This document shows positions 30,869-38,923 of a stretch of 64,000 nt of DNA, in pieces. The stretch is from an uncultured Eubacteriales bacterium (GTDB lineage Bacteria > Bacillota > Clostridia > Oscillospirales > Oscillospiraceae). How positions within the stretch are numbered: position 1 is the stretch's first letter; each line of letters starts with the position of its first letter. Both the position numbers and the translations under genes were made by a program. Location: the NCBI GenBank assembly GCA_900543625.1, contig UQSF01000010.1, forward strand, positions 24,802 to 88,801, in the 5' to 3' direction. The notes under the pieces were generated by a model. That model was given only the letters and a program-made list of their open reading frames with translations. It ran no database searches and was not told the DNA's origin.

Positions 30869-31567
30869 ATGGAAAAACTGCTCCGCGCGGGCTTTGCCGC
30901 GATGGGTCTGCCGCTCGACGAGACGGCGCTGACCCGCTTTGAGACATACTACGAGCTGCTTGAGGAGCGCAGCAAGGTCATGAACCTGACGGCCATCCAC
31001 GGCGAGACGGACGTGGCGCAGCTGCACTTTCTCGACTCGGCCGCACTGCTGACGGTCGAGCCGCTTGCCGGAAAGTCGGTCATCGACGTCGGCACGGGTG
31101 CGGGCTTTCCCGGTCTGCCGCTGAAGATCGCGCAGCCGGACATTTCGCTCACGCTGCTCGACAGTCTGGATAAGCGCGTGCGCTTTCTCGGCGATGTCTG
31201 CGCCGCGACCGGGCTCGCGGATGTGACGTGCCTGCACGCGCGCGCGGAAGAAGCGCCGGAGCTGCGCGGCCGGTTCGACGCGGCGGTCTCGCGCGCCGTC
31301 GCGCGGCTGTACCTGCTGTGCGAGCTGTGCCTGCCGTTTGTGCGCACGGGCGGCGTGTTTCTGGCCATGAAAGGGCCGGATTGTGCCGAGGAGCTCGACG
31401 AGGCGCGCAGCGCCATCCGGAAGCTCGGCGGCACATATGAGCGCACGGTGACCTATACCGTGCCCGGTACGGACGTGACGCACAGTGTTGTCGTCATCCG
31501 CAAGACGGCGGCCACGCCGCCAAAGTATCCCCGCCGCTGGGCGAAGATGCAGAAGGAACATTTATAA
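30869..31567 (+). CDS. rsmG: 16S rRNA (guanine-527-N7)-methyltransferase
   Basis: 232 residues, full length. RsmG methylates N7 of G527 in 16S rRNA using SAM. Visible are MNLTAIHGETDVAQLHFLDS near 35-55, the SAM-binding VIDVGTGAGFPGLPLKIAQP near 72-90, TLLDSLDKRVRFL, and the C-terminal KYPRRWAKMQKEHL typical of the family. ATG at 30869 has CGGAGG about 7 nt upstream; a weak TAAGAT -10 lies at about 30833-30838. The usual mnm/gid neighbours near the origin are absent. Confidence 0.93.
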   Translation: MEKLLRAGFAAMGLPLDETALTRFETYYELLEERSKVMNLTAIHGETDVAQLHFLDSAALLTVEPLAGKSVIDVGTGAGFPGLPLKIAQPDISLTLLDSLDKRVRFLGDVCAATGLADVTCLHARAEEAPELRGRFDAAVSRAVARLYLLCELCLPFVRTGGVFLAMKGPDCAEELDEARSAIRKLGGTYERTVTYTVPGTDVTHSVVVIRKTAATPPKYPRRWAKMQKEHL

Positions 31568-31573
31568 TGTAGA

Positions 31574-31607
31574 AAACACGCCCGACGCGGATGCGTCGGG
31601 CGTGTTT
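31574..31607. terminator. terminator between rsmG and the aldolase gene
   Basis: 15-bp stem AAACACGCCCGACGC with GCGTCGGGCGTGTTT; T runs on both strands fit the convergent genes. Confidence 0.85.
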
Positions 31608-31648
31608 CCGTTGTGAGAAAGCAGAACAGCGGATGCGGTGTCGTCTGC

Positions 31649-32695
31649 TCAACCGAGCACTTCGTTCAGCACCGCCAGCAGCGCGTCGACCTGCGCGTCG
31701 GTCGTTGCCCACGAGGTCACGAAGCGCACGGCCTGATGCGTTTCGTCTACGCGGGTGTTCGTGTGAAACGCCACCCGCTCCTGCAGCCGCGCGATCTGAT
31801 CGTCCGGCAGGATGGGGAAGATCTGGTTCGTCGGCGAGGGCACATACATCGGCACGCCGAGATTCGAGAGCGCGGCCGCGATGCGCTGTGCCTGCGCGTT
31901 TGCGTGGCGGCCCATGTCGAGCCAGAGATCCTGCTCCAGCGCGGCGGCAAACTGCACGCCGAGCAGACGTCCCTTTGCCAGCATGGCGCCGCTGCGCTTC
32001 ATCGCGCGGCGAAAGCCCGGCTTGAGCGCGTCGTTGACGATGACCATCGCCTCGCCGAAGAGCAGACCGTTTTTCGTGCCGCCGATGTAAAACGCATCGC
32101 ACAGCTGCGGCAGATCCTCCGGTCGCAGGTCGTTGCCCGCGGCCGTGAGCGCCTGCGCAAGGCGCGCGCCGTCGAGATACAGGTACAGCCCATGCGCATC
32201 GCACGCAGCGCGCAGCGCGGTCAGCTCTGCCTTCGTGTAGACCGTGCCGAGCTCCGTCGTGTCGGATATGTATGCCATGCGCGGCAGCACCATGTGCTCA
32301 TCGTAGATGCCAGGCTCTGCGCAGTGCTGCGCGGCGGCGTCCGCAATGGCGGCGGGGGTGAGCTTGCCGTCTGCGCCGGGCACGGCGATCACCTTGTGGC
32401 CGGTGGCCTCGATCGCGCCGGTCTCGTGTACGTTGACGTGGCCGGTGTCGGCTGCGACCATGGCCTCCCATGGGCGCAGGAACGCAGCCGCGGCGAGCAG
32501 GTTTGTCTGCGTGCCGCCGACGAGAAAGTGCACGTCGGCATCCGGACAGGCAAAGCGGGCGCGGATGGCGTCGGCCGCACGGCGGCAGTCGTCGTCGAGC
32601 CCATAGCCGGGGGTGGCGCTGAGATTCGTGTCGCACAGGGCGCGCAGAACGTTCGGGTGTGCGCCCTCGGAATAGTCATTCTGGAAGCGGAGCAT
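31649..32695 (-). CDS. low-specificity threonine aldolase-like PLP enzyme
   Basis: 348 residues of the beta-eliminating lyase/threonine aldolase fold. The family opening FQNDYSEGAHPNVLRAL, then LVGGTQTNLLAAAAFL near 60, YLDGARLAQAL near 175, and the PLP-lysine loop AFYIGGTKNGLLFGEA near 205 are visible. These enzymes cleave L-threonine or L-allo-threonine to glycine and acetaldehyde. AAAGGAA lies about 8 nt before the ATG. Single gene, no pathway partners; specificity towards a related beta-hydroxy amino acid is possible. Confidence 0.87.
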   Translation of the reverse strand: MLRFQNDYSEGAHPNVLRALCDTNLSATPGYGLDDDCRRAADAIRARFACPDADVHFLVGGTQTNLLAAAAFLRPWEAMVAADTGHVNVHETGAIEATGHKVIAVPGADGKLTPAAIADAAAQHCAEPGIYDEHMVLPRMAYISDTTELGTVYTKAELTALRAACDAHGLYLYLDGARLAQALTAAGNDLRPEDLPQLCDAFYIGGTKNGLLFGEAMVIVNDALKPGFRRAMKRSGAMLAKGRLLGVQFAAALEQDLWLDMGRHANAQAQRIAAALSNLGVPMYVPSPTNQIFPILPDDQIARLQERVAFHTNTRVDETHQAVRFVTSWATTDAQVDALLAVLNEVLG

Positions 32696-32865
32696 GGCGG
32701 ATTTCCTTTCGTCTGTGTGGGATTCGGCACGCAGCGCGTGCCGCCGCGGTTATGATAAGCCCGGCGGGAGAGGTTGTCAATGGATTGCGCCGCGCATTTT
32801 TTAAGCCTTTCCCTCATGGAGAAGGTGGCGCGGCCTTTCGACCTCATCCGCCTCGGATAAGATCC

Positions 32866-32900
32866 GGCTTTTTTCTTGCCCTTTTGGGCAAGAAAAAAGC
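32866..32900. other. perfect hairpin beside the 6S RNA terminator
   Basis: GGCTTTTTTCTTGCCC pairs perfectly with GGGCAAGAAAAAAGCC around TTTT. It overlaps the U tract of the 6S terminator and would make a two-step terminator. The DNA from 32700 to 32865 holds no gene that I can support. Confidence 0.5.
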
Positions 32901-33137
32901 CGGCAGCTTTCGCTGCCGGCCAGCCCGCCAATGCCGTGTGAGCCCAGTTACAACCTGCACAAGAAGGCAGGTGGGTCGCCTCTCTGCTGTTTCTTTGCTT
33001 CCAACGTCCAACCGGCATCTTTCAGCCGGCCGGGAGGCCTGCAATCCGCAGCGGAAGTTCTGGCATCCCTTATGAGAGATGTGGGTTTAAATGGGCTCTG
33101 AGCACAAACCGTGCTCCACGCACACAGCAGGACTTAC
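32893..33137 (-). ncRNA. ssrS: 6S-type regulatory RNA
   Basis: The minus strand opens AAGTCCTGCTGTGTG, as Gram-positive 6S RNAs do. Its 5' and 3' halves pair (GCTGTGTG with CACACGGC; GAGCCCA with TGGGCTC) on either side of a small hairpin GAGCACGG-TTTGTGCTC, leaving a long rod with a central open region. The 3' end is a terminator, GCCGGCAGC with GCTGCCGGC plus TTTTTT. 6S RNA mimics an open promoter and holds the housekeeping RNA polymerase in stationary phase. It starts only about 27 nt after the DUF1292 stop, so it could be processed from that transcript or have its own promoter (TAGCAT near 33143). Boundaries are approximate. Confidence 0.7.
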
Positions 33138-33163
33138 TCCCATGCTATGCACTGTGCAGAAAG

Positions 33164-33466
33164 TTATTCCTCCGCGTCCGCCGCTTCGTCCTCGTCCTCG
33201 TCGGCGAAGACTTCCTGCATATAATAATCATACACCTTGTCCAGCTCGTCATCGTCGTCGATGGAGCCGAAGAGCTCCTCGCCGTTTTCTTCGATGATCT
33301 TGAGCAGGACGATGCCGAAATCGGGGTCGTCCTCGTCCATGTCGGCGGGGAGCGCCGCGAGATAACTCTGTCCGTCGAGCTCAAACTCGTCGAGCACTTC
33401 CAGCTCGAACTCGTTGCCGTCCTCGTCCTCGATCGTCAGATAATCACTGCCGAATGCTTCACTCAT
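33164..33466 (-). CDS. DUF1292 acidic protein
   Basis: 100 residues, very rich in Asp and Glu. The DUF1292 pattern is clear: YLTIEDEDGNEFELEVLDE near the start, then YLAALPADMDEDDPDF and VYDYYMQEVFADEDED at the end. The family is common in Firmicutes, often near Holliday-junction resolvase genes, with unknown function. No terminator separates it from the 6S RNA downstream. Confidence 0.9.
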   Translation of the reverse strand: MSEAFGSDYLTIEDEDGNEFELEVLDEFELDGQSYLAALPADMDEDDPDFGIVLLKIIEENGEELFGSIDDDDELDKVYDYYMQEVFADEDEDEAADAEE

Positions 33467-33537
33467 CGGGGTATCCTCCAGTCGTGATCTTTTTCTGATT
33501 TCAGTGTACCCTATTCGGCGGCTAAAATCAAGTCTTT

Positions 33538-33855
33538 TTACGAGCCGAGATCCTCCAGCAGCAGCAAAAGCTGCTCCTGACTGCCGACAGTGATGCCGCC
33601 GCGCAGCAGCTCGCGGTCGGTGCGGCGCAGTCCGGCGGTCTCGATGCCGGTCACCTGCAGGGGCTTGCGGTCGCCGCCGGGGGCGAACACGCTCACATAT
33701 CCCTCATAATCGCGCAGAACAAATTCCGCCTGCGCACCGTCATACGAGGTGACCGGCGCGTCCGGCTGCTGCAGGGAAGAGATCGCCGCGCCTGCGGCAA
33801 AGGGCGACACGGCGCACAGCGCCGTCACGACTGTCAGTGCCAGCGTTCGTTTCAT
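33538..33855 (-). CDS. BofC C-terminal-domain-like exported protein
   Basis: 105 residues: signal peptide (MKRTLALTVVTALCAVSPFA), then about 65 residues with FVLRDYEGYVSVFAPGGD and LRRTDRELLRGGITVGSQEQ, ending LLEDLGS. This matches the small BofC-C domain found in clostridial exported proteins. BofC in Bacillus controls SpoIVB signalling in the forespore, but stand-alone copies have no proven role. ATG at 33855 has GGAG 9 nt upstream. Divergent from the penicillin-binding protein gene. Confidence 0.7.
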   Translation of the reverse strand: MKRTLALTVVTALCAVSPFAAGAAISSLQQPDAPVTSYDGAQAEFVLRDYEGYVSVFAPGGDRKPLQVTGIETAGLRRTDRELLRGGITVGSQEQLLLLLEDLGS

Positions 33856-33950
33856 ATGCCACGCTCCTTTCACCGGAAAGTTTGCCCAATATGTGCGCGA
33901 ACTATACGCGCCGGACAAAAATGCGCGAAGGACTATCCGGTGTTGACAGG

Positions 33951-33964
33951 GTGTGCTATAATAT
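33951..33964 (+). promoter_or_regulatory. extended -10 promoter of the class A PBP gene
   Basis: TGTGCTATAAT gives a TGn-extended perfect -10. TTGACA lies close upstream (about 33943) but only 8 bp away, too near to act as its -35. Confidence 0.55.
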
Positions 33965-34051
33965 CATTTAACCGTTTTTATGCGCTGGACTTTGACCGGG
34001 TCTCTGACCCGCTGTTTCCCCCGCTTACATGTATTCTCAGGGAGGTGGCCA

Positions 34052-36094
34052 TTGCCTATGGCAAAACGACCGAAACCGGTATCCGCCCCACGCGCGGCAC
34101 AGGCTGCGGACGCGACCGTCAGTGTCGCGGGCGCGATCCTGCGCGTGATCGGCACGATCTTTTTGATCCTGCTCGTCACGGGGCTTTTGTTTTTGTGCAT
34201 CTTCGCGTACTACGTCAAAAACTGCCTGTCCACGGATCTGGACGTGCAGCTCTCGGACTTTACGGTCTCGCTCTCGAGCTCGATCCTGTATGAGGACGCC
34301 GACGGCAACTGGCAGAACCTCACGAATCTCTCGAGCACGGAAAACCGCGTCTGGGTCGACTATGCCGACATTCCCAAGGACATGGAGCATGCGGCCGTCG
34401 CCATCGAGGACAAGCGCTTTTACAAGCACAAGGGCGTGGACTGGTACCGTACGACAGGGGCGTTTATCAACATGTTCCTGTCGATGAAAAACGACTTCGG
34501 CGGCTCGACCATCACGCAGCAGCTCATCAAAAACCTCACCAAGCAGGACGATATCACCGTGCAGCGCAAGCTGCTCGAGATCTTCCAGGCGCTCGAATTC
34601 GAGAAGTCCTATGATAAGGAAGAAATCATGGAGTGGTACCTCAATATCGTCTACTTCGGCGAGGGCTGCAACGGCGTCTACACCGCCGCCGAGACCTACT
34701 TCGGCAAGGAGCCGAAGGACCTCACGCTCGCCGAGTGCGCGAGCATCATCGGCATCACGAACAACCCCTCGAAGTACGACCCCTTCATCAGCCGCGAGAA
34801 CAATAAGGCCCGGCAGGAGACCATCCTCAAGCAGATGTATGAGCAGGAGTGGATCAACAAGGAGCAGTACGATGAGGCCGTGGCGCAGGAGCTCGTGTTT
34901 GTGCGCAGCGAATCCGATGAGCGCACCCAGACCATCTACAGCTACTATGCCGAGGCCGTCATCAACGACGTGCTCAACGATCTCGTCGAGCAAAAGGGCG
35001 TCAGCCGCGACACGGCGCGCACGCTGCTCTATTCCGGCGGCTATCAGGTCTATTCCTGCTACGATCCGAGCATCCAGCAGGCGATCAACGACGTCTATAC
35101 CAACCTCGACAACATGCCGCAGCGCCCGTCGGCCTCCGGCCAGCAGTTCGAGTCCGCCATCGTCATCATGGATCCCTACACCGGTGAGATTAAGGGCCTG
35201 TCCGGCGGTACGGGCGAAAAGACCATCAACTTCGGCACGAACCGCGCCACGCAGTCCAAGCGTCCGCCCGGATCGTCCATCAAGCCGATCGCGACCTACG
35301 GTCCCGCGATGGAGCTCGGCCTCATCACGCAGTATACGCAGGTCAACGATGCGGCGGATATCAAGCTGACCGGCACGAGCTGGTACCCGAAAAACTCCGG
35401 CGGCGGCAACTACGGTGTCATCACCATCCGCGAGGCGCTGCAGCGCTCGCTCAACACCGTCTCGGCGCAGATCCTTGACAAGCTCACGCCGCGCGCATCG
35501 TATGAGTTCCTCAAGGATAAGCTCGGCGTTACGAGCCTTGCCGAGTCCGACTGCGACTACGCGCCGCTCGCCCTCGGCCAGCTCACCAACGGCATCACCG
35601 TGCGCGAGATGACGCAGGCGTACTCCGCCTTCGTCAACGACGGCGTGTTCACCTATGGCCGCACGTATTCCTACGTCAAGGATTCCAGCGGCGAGATCGT
35701 GCTCGAAAACCCCGCGCGCACGATCGTGGCTCTCAAGGCCAATACCGCGTGGAACATGGCCGATATGCTCTGCAACGCCGTCAACAGTGGCACGGGCTCT
35801 GAGGCGCGTCTGACCGGTATGTCCGTCGGCGGCAAGACCGGTACGACCACAAACAACTGCGACCGCTGGTTTGTCGGCTTTACACCGTACTATGTGGCCG
35901 CCGTCTGGACCGGCTACGATATGCCCGAGTATATGAACTTCTCCGGCAACCCCGCTGCCCAGATCTGGAAGCTGGTCATGGAGCCGATCCATAAGGACCT
36001 GGCGACCAAGAGCTTCCCGACGCCGAATGTCGGCACGCCGACCGGCATCTTCGGAGACTTCTCCAAGACGCAGGGTGCGGGCGACACGGAATAA
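34052..36094 (+). CDS. class A penicillin-binding protein (PBP1A-like)
   Basis: 680 residues from a TTG at 34052; ATG 34058 is the alternative, but GGGAGG is 6 nt from the TTG and 12 from the ATG. One membrane helix (about 25-50), a GT51 glycosyltransferase (AAVAIEDKRFYKHKGVDWYR with the catalytic Glu, FGGSTITQQLIKNL, and RKLLEIFQALEFEKSYDKEE), then a transpeptidase with SxxK in RPPGSSIKP, SLNTVS as SxN and GGKTGTT as KTG. It polymerises and cross-links peptidoglycan outside the membrane. The usual long C-terminal tail is short. Single gene. Confidence 0.93.
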   Translation: MPMAKRPKPVSAPRAAQAADATVSVAGAILRVIGTIFLILLVTGLLFLCIFAYYVKNCLSTDLDVQLSDFTVSLSSSILYEDADGNWQNLTNLSSTENRVWVDYADIPKDMEHAAVAIEDKRFYKHKGVDWYRTTGAFINMFLSMKNDFGGSTITQQLIKNLTKQDDITVQRKLLEIFQALEFEKSYDKEEIMEWYLNIVYFGEGCNGVYTAAETYFGKEPKDLTLAECASIIGITNNPSKYDPFISRENNKARQETILKQMYEQEWINKEQYDEAVAQELVFVRSESDERTQTIYSYYAEAVINDVLNDLVEQKGVSRDTARTLLYSGGYQVYSCYDPSIQQAINDVYTNLDNMPQRPSASGQQFESAIVIMDPYTGEIKGLSGGTGEKTINFGTNRATQSKRPPGSSIKPIATYGPAMELGLITQYTQVNDAADIKLTGTSWYPKNSGGGNYGVITIREALQRSLNTVSAQILDKLTPRASYEFLKDKLGVTSLAESDCDYAPLALGQLTNGITVREMTQAYSAFVNDGVFTYGRTYSYVKDSSGEIVLENPARTIVALKANTAWNMADMLCNAVNSGTGSEARLTGMSVGGKTGTTTNNCDRWFVGFTPYYVAAVWTGYDMPEYMNFSGNPAAQIWKLVMEPIHKDLATKSFPTPNVGTPTGIFGDFSKTQGAGDTE

Positions 36095-36148
36095 ACGCAG
36101 TGTTCACCCGCAGCCGGGTCGTACTTTCGCGGCCCGGTCTGCGCGGTG

Positions 36149-36177
36149 TTGACAAAATGATTGAAATGTGTTACAAT
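36149..36177 (+). promoter_or_regulatory. promoter of the 96-aa gene and NlpC/P60 gene
   Basis: Consensus-quality TTGACA (36149-36154), 17-bp spacer, TACAAT (36172-36177). Confidence 0.85.
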
Positions 36178-36208
36178 TCGAAAACAGTGGTATCGGAGGT
36201 GTATCTCA

Positions 36209-36499
36209 TTGGCAGCAAAAACGAATGAACTGTGCTACAAAGGCCATCCGCTGCGCCGCAAGGACAACCTGCTCTATTACGGCAGCATGGCTGACAAGTA
36301 CATCATCATGATGCAGATCCTCGACACGAAGAAGGTCAAAGATCTCGACGTGGCGACGCGGGTCTCCGTGCAGCTCCAGCTGACGGATCCGGATCTGAAG
36401 TCCCGCGACCGTGTGGTCAAAAAGACAGAAAAGGACGGGCTGTACAACGCCATGGACGTGGCGGCTGTGTGGCTGGACCGCGCGCTTGCGAATAACTAA
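36209..36499 (+). CDS. small protein of unknown function upstream of NlpC/P60
   Basis: 96 residues from a TTG at 36209, which has CGGAGG 8-9 nt upstream. It opens MAAKTNELCYKGHPLRRKD and ends in a helical DVAAVWLDRALANN; LYYGSMADKYIIMMQI and the RVSVQLQLTDPDL strand suggest a compact alpha/beta fold. No signal peptide or cysteine motif. It is 15 nt upstream of the NlpC/P60 gene and shares its strong promoter. I do not recognise the family. Confidence 0.75.
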   Translation: MAAKTNELCYKGHPLRRKDNLLYYGSMADKYIIMMQILDTKKVKDLDVATRVSVQLQLTDPDLKSRDRVVKKTEKDGLYNAMDVAAVWLDRALANN

Positions 36500-36514
36500 G
36501 CAAAGGATGATTCT

Positions 36515-38020
36515 ATGGCGAAACGATTTCTGAAAACAACTGTTGTCTCCGTGATTTTTGCGCTCACGCTGGCCGTTTCGGCCTCCGCGGCGACTGCCGG
36601 CGGCGCGACCACGACGACGGCCGTGAACTTTCGAACGGGCGCCGGTACGAATTACGGCATTATCTCGACGCTCCCGGCCGGCACCCATGTTGTGGTGTCC
36701 GAGCGGTCCAGCGGCAATTGGGCCACGGTGGTCTACAACGGCACCGTCGGCTACATATCTTCCGATTACCTCAAACGCGCCAATGATATGGATGCCAGCT
36801 TCGGCACCGGTACGATCGATGGCAGCTATGTGCGCATGCGCTCCGGCGCGAGCACGAGCAGCTCCATTCTCGGCACCTACAATTCCGGCACCACGATGAC
36901 CGTTACCGGCGTCAGCGGCGCATGGTACAAGGTCAATTATAACGGCACGGACGGCTATGTCCACTCGGACTATGTCTCGCTTTCGGGCGTGACGAGCAGC
37001 GGCGGCAGCGCGTCCGGCTCCAACGGCTCGGTCAAGGGCAGCGATGTGCGTATGCGCTCCGGCCCGGGCACGAACTATTCCATCCTCGGCACCTACCAGA
37101 ACGGCACGCCCCTGACCGTGACCGGCACGGAAAACGGCTGGTCGAAGGTCACTATCGGCGGCACGAGCGGCTACATCCGCTCGGACTACGTCTCCGGCGG
37201 CGCGGACAGCAAGACCGGCTACATCAAGGGCACGGGTGTGCGTATGCGCTCCGGCGCGAGCACGACCAGCTCCATCCTCGGCGTGTATAACACCGGCACC
37301 GAGATGACGATCACCGGCGAGAGCGGCAACTGGTACAAGGTCAGCTACAGCGGTAAGGACGGCTATGTCAGCAAGGACTACATGACCACGACCAAGCCCA
37401 GCAGCGGCGGCTCGACGAGCCAGACCGGCTACATCAAGGGCAATGATGTGCGTCTGCGTTCCGGCGCCGGCACGAGCTACTCCATCCTCGGCACGTATAA
37501 TAACGGCACGCCGCTGACGATCACCGGTACGAGCGGCGACTGGACGGCCGTCACCATCAACGGCGTCAAGGGCTATGTCAACAGCGCGTATGTCTCCACC
37601 ACGAAGACGGAGGGCGGCAACGGCGGCGGAAGCACGCCGAGCGCTTCCATCGGCGAGACGATCGTTGCCACGGCCAAGCAGTACATGGGCGCGCCGTATG
37701 TCTACGGCGGCATGAGCCCGTCCGGCTTTGACTGCTCCGGCTTTGTCAACTACGTGTACAAGCTCTGCGGATACTCCATGAGCCGTGTGGCCAGCAGCAT
37801 CTACAACAACAACGGCACCTACGTCGAGAAGGCGAACCTCCAGATCGGCGACCTGGTGTTCTTTGCGAGCAACAGCTCCAGCATCGGCCACGTCGGTATC
37901 TACATCGGCAACGGCCAGTTCATCCACAGCAGCTCCGGCGCAGGCTGCGTCGTCATCAGCGACCTGAGCTCGAGCTACTACCTGAAAAACTACGTGGGCG
38001 CAAAGCGCATCGCAGGCTAA
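36515..38020 (+). CDS. exported NlpC/P60 endopeptidase with five SH3 repeats
   Basis: 501 residues: signal peptide (about 1-30), five SH3b repeats (each marked by VNFRTGAG, YVRMRSGAS, DVRMRSGPG, GVRMRSGAS or DVRLRSGAG, separated by Gly/Ser linkers) over about 30-370, then an NlpC/P60 domain (about 385-501) with catalytic Cys in SGFDCSGFVNY, His in GHVGIYIG and FIHSSSG. Such proteins cleave peptide cross-bridges of peptidoglycan; SH3 repeats bind the wall. It is cotranscribed with the 96-residue gene. Confidence 0.93.
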   Translation: MAKRFLKTTVVSVIFALTLAVSASAATAGGATTTTAVNFRTGAGTNYGIISTLPAGTHVVVSERSSGNWATVVYNGTVGYISSDYLKRANDMDASFGTGTIDGSYVRMRSGASTSSSILGTYNSGTTMTVTGVSGAWYKVNYNGTDGYVHSDYVSLSGVTSSGGSASGSNGSVKGSDVRMRSGPGTNYSILGTYQNGTPLTVTGTENGWSKVTIGGTSGYIRSDYVSGGADSKTGYIKGTGVRMRSGASTTSSILGVYNTGTEMTITGESGNWYKVSYSGKDGYVSKDYMTTTKPSSGGSTSQTGYIKGNDVRLRSGAGTSYSILGTYNNGTPLTITGTSGDWTAVTINGVKGYVNSAYVSTTKTEGGNGGGSTPSASIGETIVATAKQYMGAPYVYGGMSPSGFDCSGFVNYVYKLCGYSMSRVASSIYNNNGTYVEKANLQIGDLVFFASNSSSIGHVGIYIGNGQFIHSSSGAGCVVISDLSSSYYLKNYVGAKRIAG

Positions 38021-38032
38021 CAGGACGCAATT

Positions 38033-38063
38033 TGTCCCCCGGCAGCACCGGGGGACATTTTTT
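38033..38063 (+). terminator. terminator of the NlpC/P60 operon
   Basis: TGTCCCCCGG with CCGGGGGACA around CAGCA, then TTTTTT. Confidence 0.9.
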
Positions 38064-38137
38064 ATCTTGCGGCAGAATGTATGGCCGTGATATATTGAGG
38101 AAAATAATGTGTGTGTGGGAAAGGGCAGGTGAAGCCA

Positions 38138-38875
38138 ATGCAGTGTACCTACTGCGGACGAGACATTCCGGACGATGCGGTCTGGTGCACCTACTGCGGG
38201 GCGGAACAGACACCGCCGGACGAGACCACGCCGCCGGATGGCTGGCAGGACGAAAATATCCCGGTCGATGACTGGGATGACGAGGCAGATCTGCCGCCCG
38301 ACAACACGTGGGTCGACGACCCGCCCGTGCCCGGCTGGGAGGATGATGCGCCCTATGCGCCCGCGCGGGATGCGGATACGCCGCGCAGCAAGGCACTGCT
38401 CATTGCGATCTTTGCCGCGCTCGGCGTGGCGCTGATCGTGCTGCTCATCGCGCTCAACGTCAAGCCCAAGCCGAAAGATCCGGCCGCCGCAGTGACGCCG
38501 GTCGTGACAGCCACGGCGCAGCCCTCCGCCGCACCGACGCCGAGCGCAGCGCCGACGCCGACGCCCACGCCGACGCCAAAGCCGGCCGACGGCGGCTATA
38601 TCCTGCCGGACAGCGCCACGCGCCGGCTCACGCAGGCAGATGTGGCGGGCCTCACGTGGGAGCAGTGCTGCCTCGCGCGCAACGAGATCTACGCGCGCCA
38701 CGGCCGCATCTTCCAGACGCCGCAGATCGCGGCATACTTTGCGGCGCAAAGCTGGTATCACGGTACGGTGCCGGGCGCGTCGTTCGACAACAACATGCTC
38801 TCGCCAATCGAGCACGCAAATGCCGACTTCCTCGCAAATTACGAGACTGCCACCTGGGGGCATTCCTATTACTAA
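38138..38875 (+). CDS. zinc-ribbon membrane protein with YARHG domain
   Basis: 245 residues. An N-terminal zinc ribbon (CTYCGRDIPDDAVWCTYCG, residues 3-21), an acidic Pro-rich region, one membrane helix (LLIAIFAALGVALIVLLIAL, about 90-110), a TP-repeat spacer (about 125-150) and a C-terminal YARHG domain (about 165-235) with LARNEIYARHGRIF. YARHG is a small extracellular domain of unknown function in Gram-positive surface proteins. ATG at 38138 is 8-9 nt after GCAGGTG. The layout parallels the pseudokinase and TIR proteins: inside domain, helix, spacer, outside domain. Confidence 0.85.
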   Translation: MQCTYCGRDIPDDAVWCTYCGAEQTPPDETTPPDGWQDENIPVDDWDDEADLPPDNTWVDDPPVPGWEDDAPYAPARDADTPRSKALLIAIFAALGVALIVLLIALNVKPKPKDPAAAVTPVVTATAQPSAAPTPSAAPTPTPTPTPKPADGGYILPDSATRRLTQADVAGLTWEQCCLARNEIYARHGRIFQTPQIAAYFAAQSWYHGTVPGASFDNNMLSPIEHANADFLANYETATWGHSYY

Positions 38876-38880
38876 ACCAA

Positions 38881-38913
38881 AAACCTCCGCAGCTTCGGCT
38901 GCGGAGGTTTTTT
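38881..38913. terminator. bidirectional terminator between YARHG and metK genes
   Basis: AAACCTCCGCAGC, loop TTCG, GCTGCGGAGGTTT, with T runs on both strands. Confidence 0.9.
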
Positions 38914-38923
38914 GGTGATTCGC

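Noticed and set aside
36206..38863. Very long minus-strand frame opposite the NlpC/P60 and YARHG genes
   Set aside because: Repetitive residues mirror the SH3 repeats of the plus-strand gene, and no ribosome site or domain is seen.
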